A stretch of DNA of 64,000 nt from Veillonella intestinalis. GTDB taxonomy: Bacteria; Bacillota; Negativicutes; Veillonellales; Veillonellaceae. A model generated the notes under the pieces. That model was not told the origin of the DNA. It ran no database searches and saw nothing but the letters and a program-made list of their open reading frames with translations. Each line of letters starts with the position of its first letter. Position 1 is the stretch's first letter. Positions 19,026-29,000 of the stretch are shown here, one piece after another. The position numbers and the translations under genes are program-made. The stretch lies in NCBI RefSeq assembly GCF_943193155.1, contig NZ_CALPDB010000001.1:469190-533189 (forward strand), read 5' to 3'.

Positions 19026-19853
19026 CTATTGTGGCAATTCAACGGATTCTAAGTTCGTTTTGTCAATCTCTTCTAACTTACCGGCATCACAAAGAGCTGC
19101 TACGTTTGGATCAATTGGTAAACGACCTAATAATAACAAACCATATCGTTTCAATACATCGTCAATATGACTGTCACCAAAAATTTTATAATCTTTACCA
19201 TTATCTGGACAATGGAAGTAGGAGAAGTTTTCTACAACCCCAATGATTGGAATCTGCATAAGTTCAGCCATTTTTACAGCTTTTTCTACAATCATAGATA
19301 CCAAATCTTGTGGTGAAGTTACAACTACAATCCCATCCAAGGATAAAGACTGGAATACTGTTAAGGCTACATCACCTGTTCCTGGTGGCATATCTACAAA
19401 TAGATAATCTAAGTCTTTCCAGATTACATCTGTATAGAACTGTTTCACCACATTGCCCACAATAGGACCACGCCATAATACAGGATCAGTTTCGTTCTCT
19501 AATAAAAGGTTAACCGACATTACATCGATACCACCTTCTGACGTTAGCGGATACATCCCCAATTCGTCAACATGAGCCTTGCCTTTAATACCAAATACTT
19601 TAGGAATTGATGGACCTGTAATATCGCCATCAAGAATCCCTACTTTAAAACCACGACGCGCCATAGTAATGGCCAATAAAGACGTTACTAAGGATTTACC
19701 TACGCCACCTTTACCACTGACTACGCCAATAACGTGTTTAACACTGCTTAATTCATTAAGTTTTGCCGTCAAATCTGGCGGGGTTTGTTGAGCACTACCG
19801 CAAGATGAAGCTGACGAGCAACCGCTGCAGCCACCTGAACTGCCACATGCCAT
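19026..19853 (-). CDS. Mrp/NBP35-family Fe-S cluster carrier ATPase
   Basis: About 275 residues of the P-loop ATPase family that assembles and delivers iron-sulfur clusters. The deviant Walker A is GVVSGKGGVGKSLVTSLLA near residue 44; LDGDITGPSIPKVFG and FVDMPPGTGDV follow. The N-terminus is Cys-rich with Cys at 3, 9, 12 and 18; the last three form a C-x2-C-x5-C pattern like the NBP35 N-terminal cluster site. The usual C-terminal CPxC has lost its second Cys: it reads HCPDNGKDYKIFG. The start is the ATG at 19853 with AGGTG upstream; a GTG lies three codons earlier. It is monocistronic. Confidence 0.9.
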   Translation of the reverse strand: MACGSSGGCSGCSSASSCGSAQQTPPDLTAKLNELSSVKHVIGVVSGKGGVGKSLVTSLLAITMARRGFKVGILDGDITGPSIPKVFGIKGKAHVDELGMYPLTSEGGIDVMSVNLLLENETDPVLWRGPIVGNVVKQFYTDVIWKDLDYLFVDMPPGTGDVALTVFQSLSLDGIVVVTSPQDLVSMIVEKAVKMAELMQIPIIGVVENFSYFHCPDNGKDYKIFGDSHIDDVLKRYGLLLLGRLPIDPNVAALCDAGKLEEIDKTNLESVELPQ

Positions 19854-19961
19854 AATCAACACCTACTTTCAATCAGCTATTGCTGTTACATATATATAAT
19901 TAGTGAAGACATATATCTTCTTTTAAAGTTTAGCATATTAATCGGCTTTTTTCAATATAAT

Positions 19962-20006
19962 AGAGCGCAAGCCTATCATAACCTTCGGTCATATGTCCTG
20001 CGCTCT
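19962..20006 (-). terminator. Nested hairpin after the PLP aminotransferase
   Basis: AGAGCGCA (19962-19969) pairs with TGCGCTCT (19999-20006), and the 29-base loop can fold further. It lies about 75 bp past the aminotransferase stop. The T-tract on the minus strand is weak (ATTATATTG), so termination strength is uncertain. Confidence 0.55.
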
Positions 20007-20081
20007 CATAATCATATATATTTTACTTTTATCTACCGTAGTATTATTTACTTTTATTATTTGCTTTTATTTAGTAATTTA

Positions 20082-21278
20082 TTATTTTACAAATTCCTTT
20101 GTCAATTGCCCTACAATCGTCATGCCTTTAACGATATCTTCTTTGGATGGATACGTAAAACTGAAACGAAAAGATTGCCCTGCTGGCACACCGTCAGCAG
20201 CAAACGCCGCCCCTGGTACAATCCCTACCTTATGTTCCATACAAGCTTCAAAGAACGCATCACAGTCTACCCCTTCAGGCATTGTCATCCATAGGAACAT
20301 GCCACCTGTCGGTTCTACAAAGTGAATTTTATCACTACCATGTTCGCGGAATGTCGCCATCATTAAGTCCGCTTTTTCTTTATAAACCTTAGCTACATGT
20401 TGAATTTGCGCATCATAATCAAGCACATCTAATAAACGAGACACAACTCGCTGTGTAACTAGTGGCATTTGTCCATCTGAATTATTTTTAAGTGCTTGAA
20501 TCGCTTCAATCGCTTGTTTAGGACCATATAAAAAGCCTACGCGCAAGCCAGCAGACAAGGTTTTCGAATACGAACCTGCATAAATAACACGATTATCCGT
20601 GTCCATTTCTTTAAAAGTAGGCACACTATAATCAGTAAAACTAATTTCCCCATATGGATCATCTTCATAGATGAATAAATTATATTTAGCCGCTACTGCA
20701 TAAATTTCTTTACGCCGCTCCAAAGGCATAGTAATGCCTGTAGGATTTTGAAAATTAGGAATTAAATAAATATAACGACCCTTACCTGATTTTGCCCGTT
20801 CTGCTAACGCTTCTGGAATCATACCTTTATCATCCATTGGAATGCCAATTGCCTTAGCCCCTACATTACGAACGGCCGTAATGCCATTAGTAAATGTATA
20901 GGCATCCATATATACTTCATCACCAGCTTCACAAAGTGTACGCGGTACTAGTCCTAAATCTTGACCAGCACCAATGGAAATAAGCAGCTGTTGCCCTTCA
21001 CTGGGCATATGTCTAACGGTAATTAAACGGTCTACTGTCTGCTGAGCTAACTTTGCATCACCTGCCATAGGCCCATATTGTAGTAATTCAATAGGATTAT
21101 TATTTACTACATAGTCAAAAGCTTCTTGAATGGCCTTCACTGGAATCGCTTCTGATGCAGGATTACCAATACCAAAACTAATAAAGCCAGGAATCCCTGC
21201 ACCTCGTTCAAATACTTTGCGAATGAAATTAGGACCCTTTAACATTGCTTTTTCAGGAATTTGAAATGTAAAACTCAT
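20082..21278 (-). CDS. PLP-dependent aminotransferase (class I/II, LysN/2-aminoadipate type)
   Basis: A 398-residue fold-type I aminotransferase without the N-terminal helix-turn-helix of MocR regulators. The PLP lysine lies in YAGSYSKTLSAGLRVGFLYGP near residue 230; upstream are IPNFQNPTGITMPLERR and YEDDPYGEI (Asp that contacts the PLP nitrogen). The late PTGGMFLWMTMPEG is typical of 2-aminoadipate / kynurenine-type enzymes. Family members act on 2-aminoadipate, aromatic or branched amino acids, so the substrate is open. It is flanked by terminator-like hairpins and is probably transcribed alone. Confidence 0.9.
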   Translation of the reverse strand: MSFTFQIPEKAMLKGPNFIRKVFERGAGIPGFISFGIGNPASEAIPVKAIQEAFDYVVNNNPIELLQYGPMAGDAKLAQQTVDRLITVRHMPSEGQQLLISIGAGQDLGLVPRTLCEAGDEVYMDAYTFTNGITAVRNVGAKAIGIPMDDKGMIPEALAERAKSGKGRYIYLIPNFQNPTGITMPLERRKEIYAVAAKYNLFIYEDDPYGEISFTDYSVPTFKEMDTDNRVIYAGSYSKTLSAGLRVGFLYGPKQAIEAIQALKNNSDGQMPLVTQRVVSRLLDVLDYDAQIQHVAKVYKEKADLMMATFREHGSDKIHFVEPTGGMFLWMTMPEGVDCDAFFEACMEHKVGIVPGAAFAADGVPAGQSFRFSFTYPSKEDIVKGMTIVGQLTKEFVK

Positions 21279-21333
21279 GTAACTCTCTCCTTTAACCTAC
21301 TATGCTACTTCACTACTATTAACTATATGACAC

Positions 21334-21357
21334 AAGCGTGCCCCTAAGAGCACGCTT
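21334..21357. terminator. GC-rich hairpin between VTT protein and aminotransferase genes
   Basis: AAGCGTGC and GCACGCTT form an 8-bp stem with an 8-base loop. There is no clear T-run on the minus strand, so it may be a weak terminator of the upstream VTT gene or an attenuating hairpin. Confidence 0.45.
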
Positions 21358-21409
21358 ATGATAATATGATTATTTATTTTACTATGAAATGCTATACTTG
21401 GCTACACAA

Positions 21410-22138
21410 TTAAGAAATTTCTTTCTTTTCTTTATTTTCAGATTTTCCTTGTTCACGCTTTTTCATCCACCGTTTATAACCAAACCAAGCAATAATATAC
21501 ACAACAGTGGCGCCCACAATAACTATTGTCAATCGGTCTAAATGCTCATGAAGCATTACTGCATCATGCCCTACCACAACCTCTAATGCAGTAGATGGGA
21601 ACTTGCCAATTAAATTAGCAATGGCATAGTCACGAAGGCTGATACGACTAATAGCTCCTAAGGCTGTAATAATCCCTGATGGAAAATACGGAATGGTCCG
21701 GGCAAAAAGCATAACAGCTAAGCCATTATTACTACTGAAATCATCTACTTTTAATAAAAATTGGCTCTTTTGAATTAACTTTTCGGCAGAATCACGCAAA
21801 AAATAACGCATAATCATAAAACTAATAATAACGCCCACCGTTTCAGCTAACCAGGAAATAATAATCCCCGGAATTAGACCAAAAATCAAGCCATTTGCTG
21901 TAGAGAAAAATATAGATGGTAAAAAACCTGCTATATTAATGATTACATCAAGAATAAAGCTAATAACAATAGCCCAAGCGCCATAACTTTGTAATACTTC
22001 AGCTATGTGTTGTACATCACCAGTCCCTAATAAATCAACCATATCAGCATAGAATCCAGGCACAAATACTTCAATACTGCCTAGCAATACTACAGCTAAT
22101 ATAGTAACCATTACTTTGATTTTAGTTTCAGCTTTCAT
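21410..22138 (-). CDS. TVP38/TMEM64 (VTT domain, DedA-related) membrane protein
   Basis: A 242-residue inner-membrane protein with about six hydrophobic segments and the VTT domain typical of TVP38/TMEM64. The domain shows as GFLPSIFFSTANGLIFGLIPG near residue 75 and RTIPYFPSGIITALGAISRISL near residue 145. The C-terminus is charged (KRWMKKREQGKSENKEKKE). Relatives act in lipid or envelope homeostasis, some as lipid scramblases; the specific role here is unknown. It lies just downstream of the autotransporter cluster, separated by that cluster's last terminator. Confidence 0.85.
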   Translation of the reverse strand: MKAETKIKVMVTILAVVLLGSIEVFVPGFYADMVDLLGTGDVQHIAEVLQSYGAWAIVISFILDVIINIAGFLPSIFFSTANGLIFGLIPGIIISWLAETVGVIISFMIMRYFLRDSAEKLIQKSQFLLKVDDFSSNNGLAVMLFARTIPYFPSGIITALGAISRISLRDYAIANLIGKFPSTALEVVVGHDAVMLHEHLDRLTIVIVGATVVYIIAWFGYKRWMKKREQGKSENKEKKEIS

Positions 22139-22204
22139 ATATAGTCCTTAAAATAAAAAGATACGAAGAAAATTTACTCAATTTTCGCCAAATATCAACA
22201 AAAA

Positions 22205-22240
22205 AACCTTCTATAGTACAATATTGTATCATAGAAGGTT
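22205..22240 (-). terminator. Intrinsic terminator after autotransporter locus 1
   Basis: Arms AACCTTCTAT (22205-22214) and ATAGAAGGTT (22231-22240), with a palindromic ACAATATTGT in the loop, followed by TTTTTTT on the minus strand. It is about 57 bp past the stop of the C-terminal part of the adhesin. Confidence 0.85.
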
Positions 22241-22296
22241 TTCTCTTAATAGTATTATATTAAGTTGTTATATTTTGTTTAAAAATTATTAAACAA

Positions 22297-24483
22297 TTAT
22301 AAACCTACTTTAGCTACTAATTGTTCAATAACTTTACGTTGTGCTTGAAGTTCAGCATCTTGAGCTGCTAAACGATTCTGTTGCTCTGCCACAGTACTTT
22401 CTAAATTAGAATTTTTAGCACGAAGATCTTGCACTTCGGAATTTAACTGACGAACTGCGTCTGGAGCATTTACACGTACGCCTTCACCTTTTTGGCCAAA
22501 GCGAACAGACACACCAGCATTCACCATTTTTTCGTCACCAAGTGTACCACCAAGGCTGAAAAGTAAATCTTCATTAGCTTGGTAGAAACCACCTAAAGCT
22601 ACAGCTTGTTCACCTTTATAATTACCAAAACCTGCAGCTACTGTAAATTTGTCATTTTCATCAAATTGAAGCGGATGTAAAGCAGCTAATGCAGCAGCCG
22701 AAGCGCCCACTTTATCTACACGTCTGTCTAGTTTATTTACACGATTATTAACAGAGTTTACATTGTCATTAAGGGTTGTAACATCATTTTCTAAATTGTT
22801 TACACGATCAGTTACTTCACCAACTTGAGCATCTACAGTATTTACACCTAATTGATCTTTAAGTTTACTTACTGATTCATCAGATAATGCTAAATTAGAT
22901 CCATCAATGTTAGCCTTATTATCAAGCTCAGGTTTAACAGCCGCTTTGATAGCGTCGTCCGATACATTCACAGCATAAGTTTTTGCTTCTCCATCAGTAC
23001 CATCGTTAACAACTTCAACTGTTGTATTAGCGCCATCTACAAGTGTTACAGAATCTTTAGCTAAGTCTTTAATATGGTCATCAGTTGCTTGACCTGCTAC
23101 TACACCTTCTACAGCTTTATCAATGGCATCTTGTAAAGTATTACCTGTCACAAAGCCAGTGTCACCAGCACCTAAGTCAGTTTTTAGTGCTTCATAATCA
23201 AAAGCCACTTCATAGTTAGTGCTATAAGCTACATCATTAGGTTTTGGTTGTACGGAAATGTATTTGCTATCTTTTTCAGCTGTAACAGTCACTGCTTCAC
23301 GAGCTAAGTCTTTAACTACATTCTTACCCTCTGCTGTAATATTACCTAAGTCAGTGTTCACTTTATTATCTAAATTTTGATTAATAGTATAAATATCACC
23401 TTGGATAGTATTAATATCGCCTTTTGCTTGAGCTACATCATCTTTTACTTTAGAAATATCCCCTTGAATAGTAGAGATACTACCCTTATCACCTGTCATA
23501 GCGTCAACTTTAGTGGCAATATCATGTAATTGGCTGCCATTTACGGCATCAGTGGAATCCTCCGCAATGCGACCAGGTGCTACATGAGTAATTGTATTAC
23601 CACCCATATCTAAACCGGTGCTAGTCAATTTTACAGTCTTTGTATTGCCCTCTACGACACTACTTAATGTAAGACTACCATCTGTCAAAGTTAAATTTTT
23701 ATTTAAATCAACAAGGAATTCTTTACCTGTAGAGCTATTAGTTTTCGAATCATCTAAAATTAAATTGCCAGAAGTGCCTACAGTTACAGTTTCTACGCGA
23801 TCTAGCTTAGTTTTTACGCCATCACTAAGACCTACTTTATAATTTGTTACACCAGTTTCTGACGTTGTATCAGGAGCAACAGAAACTAATACTGTATCAG
23901 CACTTGTCACTTTAATAGCTTCTACAGCAGTGTCCTTAGCAAGAGCTGTAAGCTTTGCTTCCCCTTCTTGAGTTAAATTACTTAAAGAAGTATCGGCTGT
24001 ATTAGCAATCTTATTTTTAATGCCATCTGCTAAATCTAATGTATATGTAGTTGTAAGAGTATCTGTGTCTGAATTAGTAGTTAATTTTAAAGATTCAGAA
24101 TTAGCTGCTACTACAGCTTTTTCTGCACTAAGTTTATATACTGTGCCCACTGCATCTGGTGTATTAGCAGTTACATCTTCTACTGTAACATTTGTATTAG
24201 CATCAGCGAAACTTACACGAGCATTTTTAAGCTGTGCCACATTCACTGCATCTGTGTCAGCTGTACCGGCTGCTACACCAGTGATTTGACGTGTAATACC
24301 TGTTGCGGTATCGCCAATGGCAATGGCCCCTTCAGTAGCTTCCCAAGTAGACACTAAAGCGGCATATTCTTTAAACTCTTTGCTGTCATAATAAGCTTTA
24401 CGCGCTTTAGTAATATCCACTTCAGCTTTACTTCTTTCTTTAGTTAAGTCACTAACTTTTATTAATTTCTTGCTTCTGCTCAT
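22297..24483 (-). CDS. YadA-like trimeric autotransporter 1, C-terminal part (frameshifted)
   Basis: This 728-residue frame is the stalk and membrane anchor of an adhesin whose head is encoded in the adjacent frame at 24452-25495. It opens in the middle of a coiled coil (SDLTKERSKAEV), followed by a neck-type motif ITGVAAGTADTDAVNVAQL, long stalk regions with LDNKVNTDLG-type coils, and a YadA anchor with HPLQFDENDKFTVAAGFG near residue 605 and four beta-strands. A 65-residue coiled-coil tail follows the anchor and ends QLVAKVGL. No ribosome binding site precedes the ATG at 24483, so it is unlikely to be made alone. Aligning with locus 2 (LNQKITDLTKER) puts the lesion in the AAAA run near 24452-24460: two bases short or one base extra. 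Confidence 0.85.
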   Translation of the reverse strand: MSRSKKLIKVSDLTKERSKAEVDITKARKAYYDSKEFKEYAALVSTWEATEGAIAIGDTATGITRQITGVAAGTADTDAVNVAQLKNARVSFADANTNVTVEDVTANTPDAVGTVYKLSAEKAVVAANSESLKLTTNSDTDTLTTTYTLDLADGIKNKIANTADTSLSNLTQEGEAKLTALAKDTAVEAIKVTSADTVLVSVAPDTTSETGVTNYKVGLSDGVKTKLDRVETVTVGTSGNLILDDSKTNSSTGKEFLVDLNKNLTLTDGSLTLSSVVEGNTKTVKLTSTGLDMGGNTITHVAPGRIAEDSTDAVNGSQLHDIATKVDAMTGDKGSISTIQGDISKVKDDVAQAKGDINTIQGDIYTINQNLDNKVNTDLGNITAEGKNVVKDLAREAVTVTAEKDSKYISVQPKPNDVAYSTNYEVAFDYEALKTDLGAGDTGFVTGNTLQDAIDKAVEGVVAGQATDDHIKDLAKDSVTLVDGANTTVEVVNDGTDGEAKTYAVNVSDDAIKAAVKPELDNKANIDGSNLALSDESVSKLKDQLGVNTVDAQVGEVTDRVNNLENDVTTLNDNVNSVNNRVNKLDRRVDKVGASAAALAALHPLQFDENDKFTVAAGFGNYKGEQAVALGGFYQANEDLLFSLGGTLGDEKMVNAGVSVRFGQKGEGVRVNAPDAVRQLNSEVQDLRAKNSNLESTVAEQQNRLAAQDAELQAQRKVIEQLVAKVGL

Positions 24484-25495
24484 CAGTTTGTGCTGTTTTT
24501 ATTAGACTCTCTTTTAAGTTTTTTATCTGTGTATTAATCTTTGTAAGATTTTCATGATACGCTGCTTCTTTAGTTACATAATCTGCTTTTAATGGTTCTA
24601 CTTTAGAGGTTAAATCGGCCAATTTAGTTTTATCTGCCTCAGATAAGCCTGTAATTTCATTATGTGATTCCAATGCTGCATTCGTTGCTGGATTATAGCC
24701 TAAAATACCAGCTGCTGTATTGGTAACAGATAGTTCACCTAATGCTACACTGCCCATAAGACTTGCCTTCGAGTTCATCCCCAAAGCAATAGTGCCCATT
24801 TCAGTACTATTTGCTTCTGAACCAATGGCAATACTACCATAGCCGTTAGCCTTACTGCGATCACCACCAGCAAAACCATAGTACGCTTGGCTTTTAGCCA
24901 TATGACCTACCGCTACAGAGCGACGCCCAGCCGCTTCTGTAGTATAGCCAAGTGCTACACCATATTCACTATAAGCCTTGGCTGCTGGGCCAATAGCTAG
25001 TGTATTACCGGCTCCTGCCACAGATGCTGAACCAATAGCAATGCTGGCTAATTGAAAGGTTTTTGCTGCTACCCCAATAGCAATAGCACTACCGCCATAA
25101 CTATCTGGTTTACTTAAATCAGTTGGGATCCCCATGGTTTCAGCACGTTCACCAATGGCAATATCATTTCCTCGTTTAGCCATACTTTGATGGCCCAATG
25201 CTACAGTTGATTTACCTTCTGCCTTAGCTTTTCCACCAATAGCAATAGCATCTGTACCAGTAGCACCATCATTATCGTAATTTGTTCCTGACGCTTTTTC
25301 AGTAGTATTAATACTTACATATTTTAATTGTGTACTGTCAGTTGTACTATCAACAGTATTTGCTGCTTTGCCAGCTGTGGCAGTATTTGTTGCTGTCGTA
25401 GCGGCCTGAACACCGAATGCCGATAAACCTACAGTCCCTACTAATGTAGCAGTAACTAGTTTAGATAAAAGTTGTTTATTTTTATTACACTTCAT
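24452..25495 (-). CDS. YadA-like trimeric autotransporter 1, N-terminal part (frameshifted)
   Basis: The head portion of a surface adhesin (about 347 residues from an ATG at 25495; a GTG lies one codon earlier). The N-terminus has a Sec signal peptide (KNKQLLSKLVTATLVGTVGL, cleavage probably after GVQA). Residues about 75-260 are left-handed beta-roll head repeats of the 14-residue type, with AIAIG/VALG strings such as STVALGHQSMAKRGNDIAIG. Then come GILGYNP and a coiled coil that stops at QEINKS followed by TAG. The continuation lies in the neighbouring frame, overlapping by 32 bases. The paralogue at 26033-31669 reads through the equivalent site uninterrupted, so this locus is a recent pseudogene, a phase-off allele, a recoded gene or a sequencing error. 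Confidence 0.85.
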   Translation of the reverse strand: MKCNKNKQLLSKLVTATLVGTVGLSAFGVQAATTATNTATAGKAANTVDSTTDSTQLKYVSINTTEKASGTNYDNDGATGTDAIAIGGKAKAEGKSTVALGHQSMAKRGNDIAIGERAETMGIPTDLSKPDSYGGSAIAIGVAAKTFQLASIAIGSASVAGAGNTLAIGPAAKAYSEYGVALGYTTEAAGRRSVAVGHMAKSQAYYGFAGGDRSKANGYGSIAIGSEANSTEMGTIALGMNSKASLMGSVALGELSVTNTAAGILGYNPATNAALESHNEITGLSEADKTKLADLTSKVEPLKADYVTKEAAYHENLTKINTQIKNLKESLIKTAQTDEQKQEINKS

Positions 25496-25498
25496 CAC

Positions 25499-26032
25499 TT
25501 TACCCTCACTTCTAAAAAACTAACTAACTTAAATTCCATTACAATTAACTCTTCACCAATTAAACTTCTAGAGACTTTCCATTTAATAAGTCAAGATAAT
25601 ATATTAATGAAATTTTCATATAACATTGCTTAATAATAGTACAAATTCTAAAAATGGTCAACCTAGAATGGACACTTATAAAAACCTATTGTGCGTTACA
25701 ATTACACAAATATAAAGATTATTTATAAATTTAATTTTCTTACTTTCCATAAAAGCTCATATTTACAAAGATTAATAAGAACTATTAACTATCATATTAA
25801 ATATATGATTAATTTATAACTAAATCATATGTTTTTCACGAATTGAATAATTAAATTAAATCAAAATTTTTATGTATAGATTTATTTAATGCAAGTATTA
25901 AATATTCATGATATTTCAACAATTACTAAAGACAAAAAAAGAGGAACTCGCATATATAGCAAGTTCCTCTTTTTTACTTAACTTTATATTATCAATAGCG
26001 ACAAACTATTATAATATAAAATTTGTGTTATT
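25499..26032. other. AT-rich intergenic region between autotransporter loci 1 and 2
   Basis: About 530 bp, strongly A+T rich, with no coding frame. It contains the terminator of locus 2 at 25935-25975 and presumably the promoter of locus 1 close to 25500-25700. I could not single out a convincing -35/-10 pair because AT-rich matches are too frequent. Confidence 0.6.
25936..25975 (-). terminator. Intrinsic terminator after autotransporter locus 2
   Basis: A-rich GAGGAACT (25941-25948) pairs with AGTTCCTC (25962-25969), extended by A/T pairs on both sides; the loop contains TATATA. It is followed by a T-run on the minus strand, about 58 bp past the stop codon. Confidence 0.85.
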
Positions 26033-29000
26033 TTACATACCAACTTTAGCCATTAATTGTTGAATCAATGCACGTTGTTGTTCTAATTCAGCCTGTTGTG
26101 CACTTACTTTATCATTTAATGCTTTATTGGTTGCTTCGAATGATTTTTCCTTTTCAGCCATTTTATCATTCAATGCTTTATTTTGTTCTTTTAAAGATGC
26201 TACTTCATTAGTTAACTCACGGAAGGATGTGTTATTAGGGTTACGATAAATGTCATCACCTTTGTCACCAAACTTCAAGGATAAACCAATGTTGAACATA
26301 GTTTCATCCCCAAGTGTACTGGACACGCTGAACATAGTGTCAGCATTTGGACGATAGAAACCACCAAGTGCAGCAGCGCCTTGACCTTTATAGCTACCCA
26401 TAGCTACTGCAGCAGAGAATTTATCATCTGGATTGAATTCTAATGGATGTAAACCAGCAAGCGCAGCAGCACCAGCGCCTACTTTGTTCATACGGCTGTC
26501 AAGTTTAGCCATGCGGTTATTCATTTGGCCCATGCCATTGTTTACAGCACCTACAACATCATTCAATTCTCTATCAAATTGTCCTTTGCTAATAGCATCA
26601 CCAGGATTAACAGCTTCGCCAATATTGCTTACTGTATTGCCACCCATATTGATACCTTCGCCAGAAATGCTAACGCCGTCCTTACCATCTTTACCTTTAA
26701 TGGTAATGCCGTCATTATTAATAATCGTTTGATTATCACCATTACCAACAGTAATGCTATTGTTTACATTTAAGTCGCCAATAGTTGCCTTTTCAGCTGT
26801 TAACTCTTTTGTTGTTACTAAGTTTAAACCAGTAATATCTTTTGACAACTGAATGGATAAGTTATTATCTTTAGCAACAACACCAATATTGCCAGTAGTT
26901 AAGTTATCTGTCTTAGCACCGCCAGTCACATTGATTACTTGGCCTAACTTAGCTGTAGCAGAGCCACTATCACCAGCAAAATTGCGGCCCCCATTGCTAA
27001 TTGCTTCACCAATGCCATTGATCTTATCCGCCACATCACGTAATTGACCTTCAGTAGCAGCACGATCTTCTACAATACCTTTTTCTTCTGGCTTCCAAGT
27101 TGTATTATCAAGGCCTGTAATGTAATTTCCTTTTTCAGCAGGAAGAACATCAGCGCCATCAGCATTTTTAGCAGTTACTTCTTGTTGGCCAATTACAACA
27201 CCCGCTTGACCACCAATAGAGATTTTATCACCAAGAGATACTTTTACGCCTTTTTTCGCATCATTAGCATCTACAGCTTCAACTTTAACGCCAGTTTCTG
27301 CATCACCATGAACATTAAGATTTCCTTTTTCATTTACAATAAGACTAATATTTTCAGTATTTTTATTAATCTGATTCTTTACTTCTTGCTTTAAATCAAC
27401 TTGAATATCATTACCTTTACCAACTACGCTTACATCGCCCTCTCCTACAAAATTAATAATAGAGCCTTTAGTAATAGTATTAACCTTAGAACCATTTACT
27501 TGTAAATCCCAAGTACCAGCAGTGTCAATCTTCTGCTCCAGTATCGTCTTAAGGCTGTAGATTTGTTTCCCTGTTATAGCGTCTGTTGATTTTTCATTAA
27601 TATCGCCTGCTTTAACATTGGTAATCTTAGTATCGCCCATGTCAATGCCATTGTTGTTGATAGTTACTTTACCGCCAACAGTTACACTTGTATTAGCTGT
27701 TACACTATCTAATGTAATATTGTTGTTTAAATTGTATTTAACTACGCCATTATCTTCTACTACAGCCGTGGTGTTCGTTCCATTTGTGAAATCAAAACCA
27801 CTGGCTAAGCTTACAGATTTAGCATCAGCACCATTAGCTTTGTACGCCATATTTACTTTATCTGTTTTAACGGATAAATCGTACACAGCATGATTATCTA
27901 TGGTATCCACTGTTTTTGATACGTCTACTGTTCCATTGGTAGACTTAACTTCGGTTTTAGCACCGCTTACAGAATTGTTAATTTCTGTCTTAAGATCGAA
28001 AATTTGGTCCCCTGTTACGGCGTCTTTAGAACCATCTGCAATCTCTCCTGGTCTCACATTGGTAATCTTAGTATCACCCATGTCGATGCCATTGTTGTTG
28101 ATAGTTACTTTGCCGCCAACAGTTACACTTGTATTAGCTGTTACACTATCTAATGTAATATTGTTGTTTAAGTTGTATTTAACTACGCCATTATCTTCAA
28201 CTACAGCCGTGGTGTTCGTTCCATTTGTAAAATCAAAACCATTAGCTAAGCTGACAGATTTAACATCAGCACCATTAGCTTTGTACGCCATATTTACTTT
28301 ATCTGTTTTAACGGATAAATCGTACACAGCATGGTTATCTGTAGTATCTACTGTTTTTGATACGTCTACCGTTCCGTTGGTAGACTTAACTTCAGTTTTA
28401 GCACCGCTTACAGAATTGTTAATTTCTGTCTTAAGATCGAAGATTTGGTCCCCTGTTACGGCGTCTTTAGAACCATCTGCAATCTCTCCTGGTTTAACAT
28501 TGGTAATCTTAGTATCACCCATGTCAATGCCATTGTTGTTGATAGTTACACCACCAGTGTATGTTCCATCTTCACCTTTAGTGGAACCAACATTAATGCT
28601 CTCAAGTTCTGTTAAATTTTTGGCCAATTTAACATGTAAACCAGTAGTGTTGCCTTCAGCATCAGTATCTGCTACAACAGCAATATTATTTTCGGTAGTA
28701 GTTGTTGCACCACCTTTAATATCAAGTTGTTGGTTAAGCTTCTTAGCAATTACTTTATTATCATCGCCAGCAAACTTTAGACCATCTTCTAAAGTAGCTA
28801 CTTCAGTAACAACTGGATTACCTTCAGCGTCAGTTTCACCAGTTTCGTAAACAATGCGAGTGATTGTCTCTCCATCTTGACCATTAACACCTGGCGTGCC
28901 TGGTTTTACTTCGATTTTAACAATTCCATTTTCGCCATTTTCGCCTACAGGCCCAACAATACCAATGCTACCAGCTTGACCTGGCTCGCCATCTTTACCT

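Noticed and set aside
27900..28850. Long plus-strand open frame of 316 codons inside adhesin 2
   Set aside because: It is the antisense shadow of the 441-bp repeats, with the same Leu/Ser-rich string twice, no ribosome binding site and no recognisable domain.
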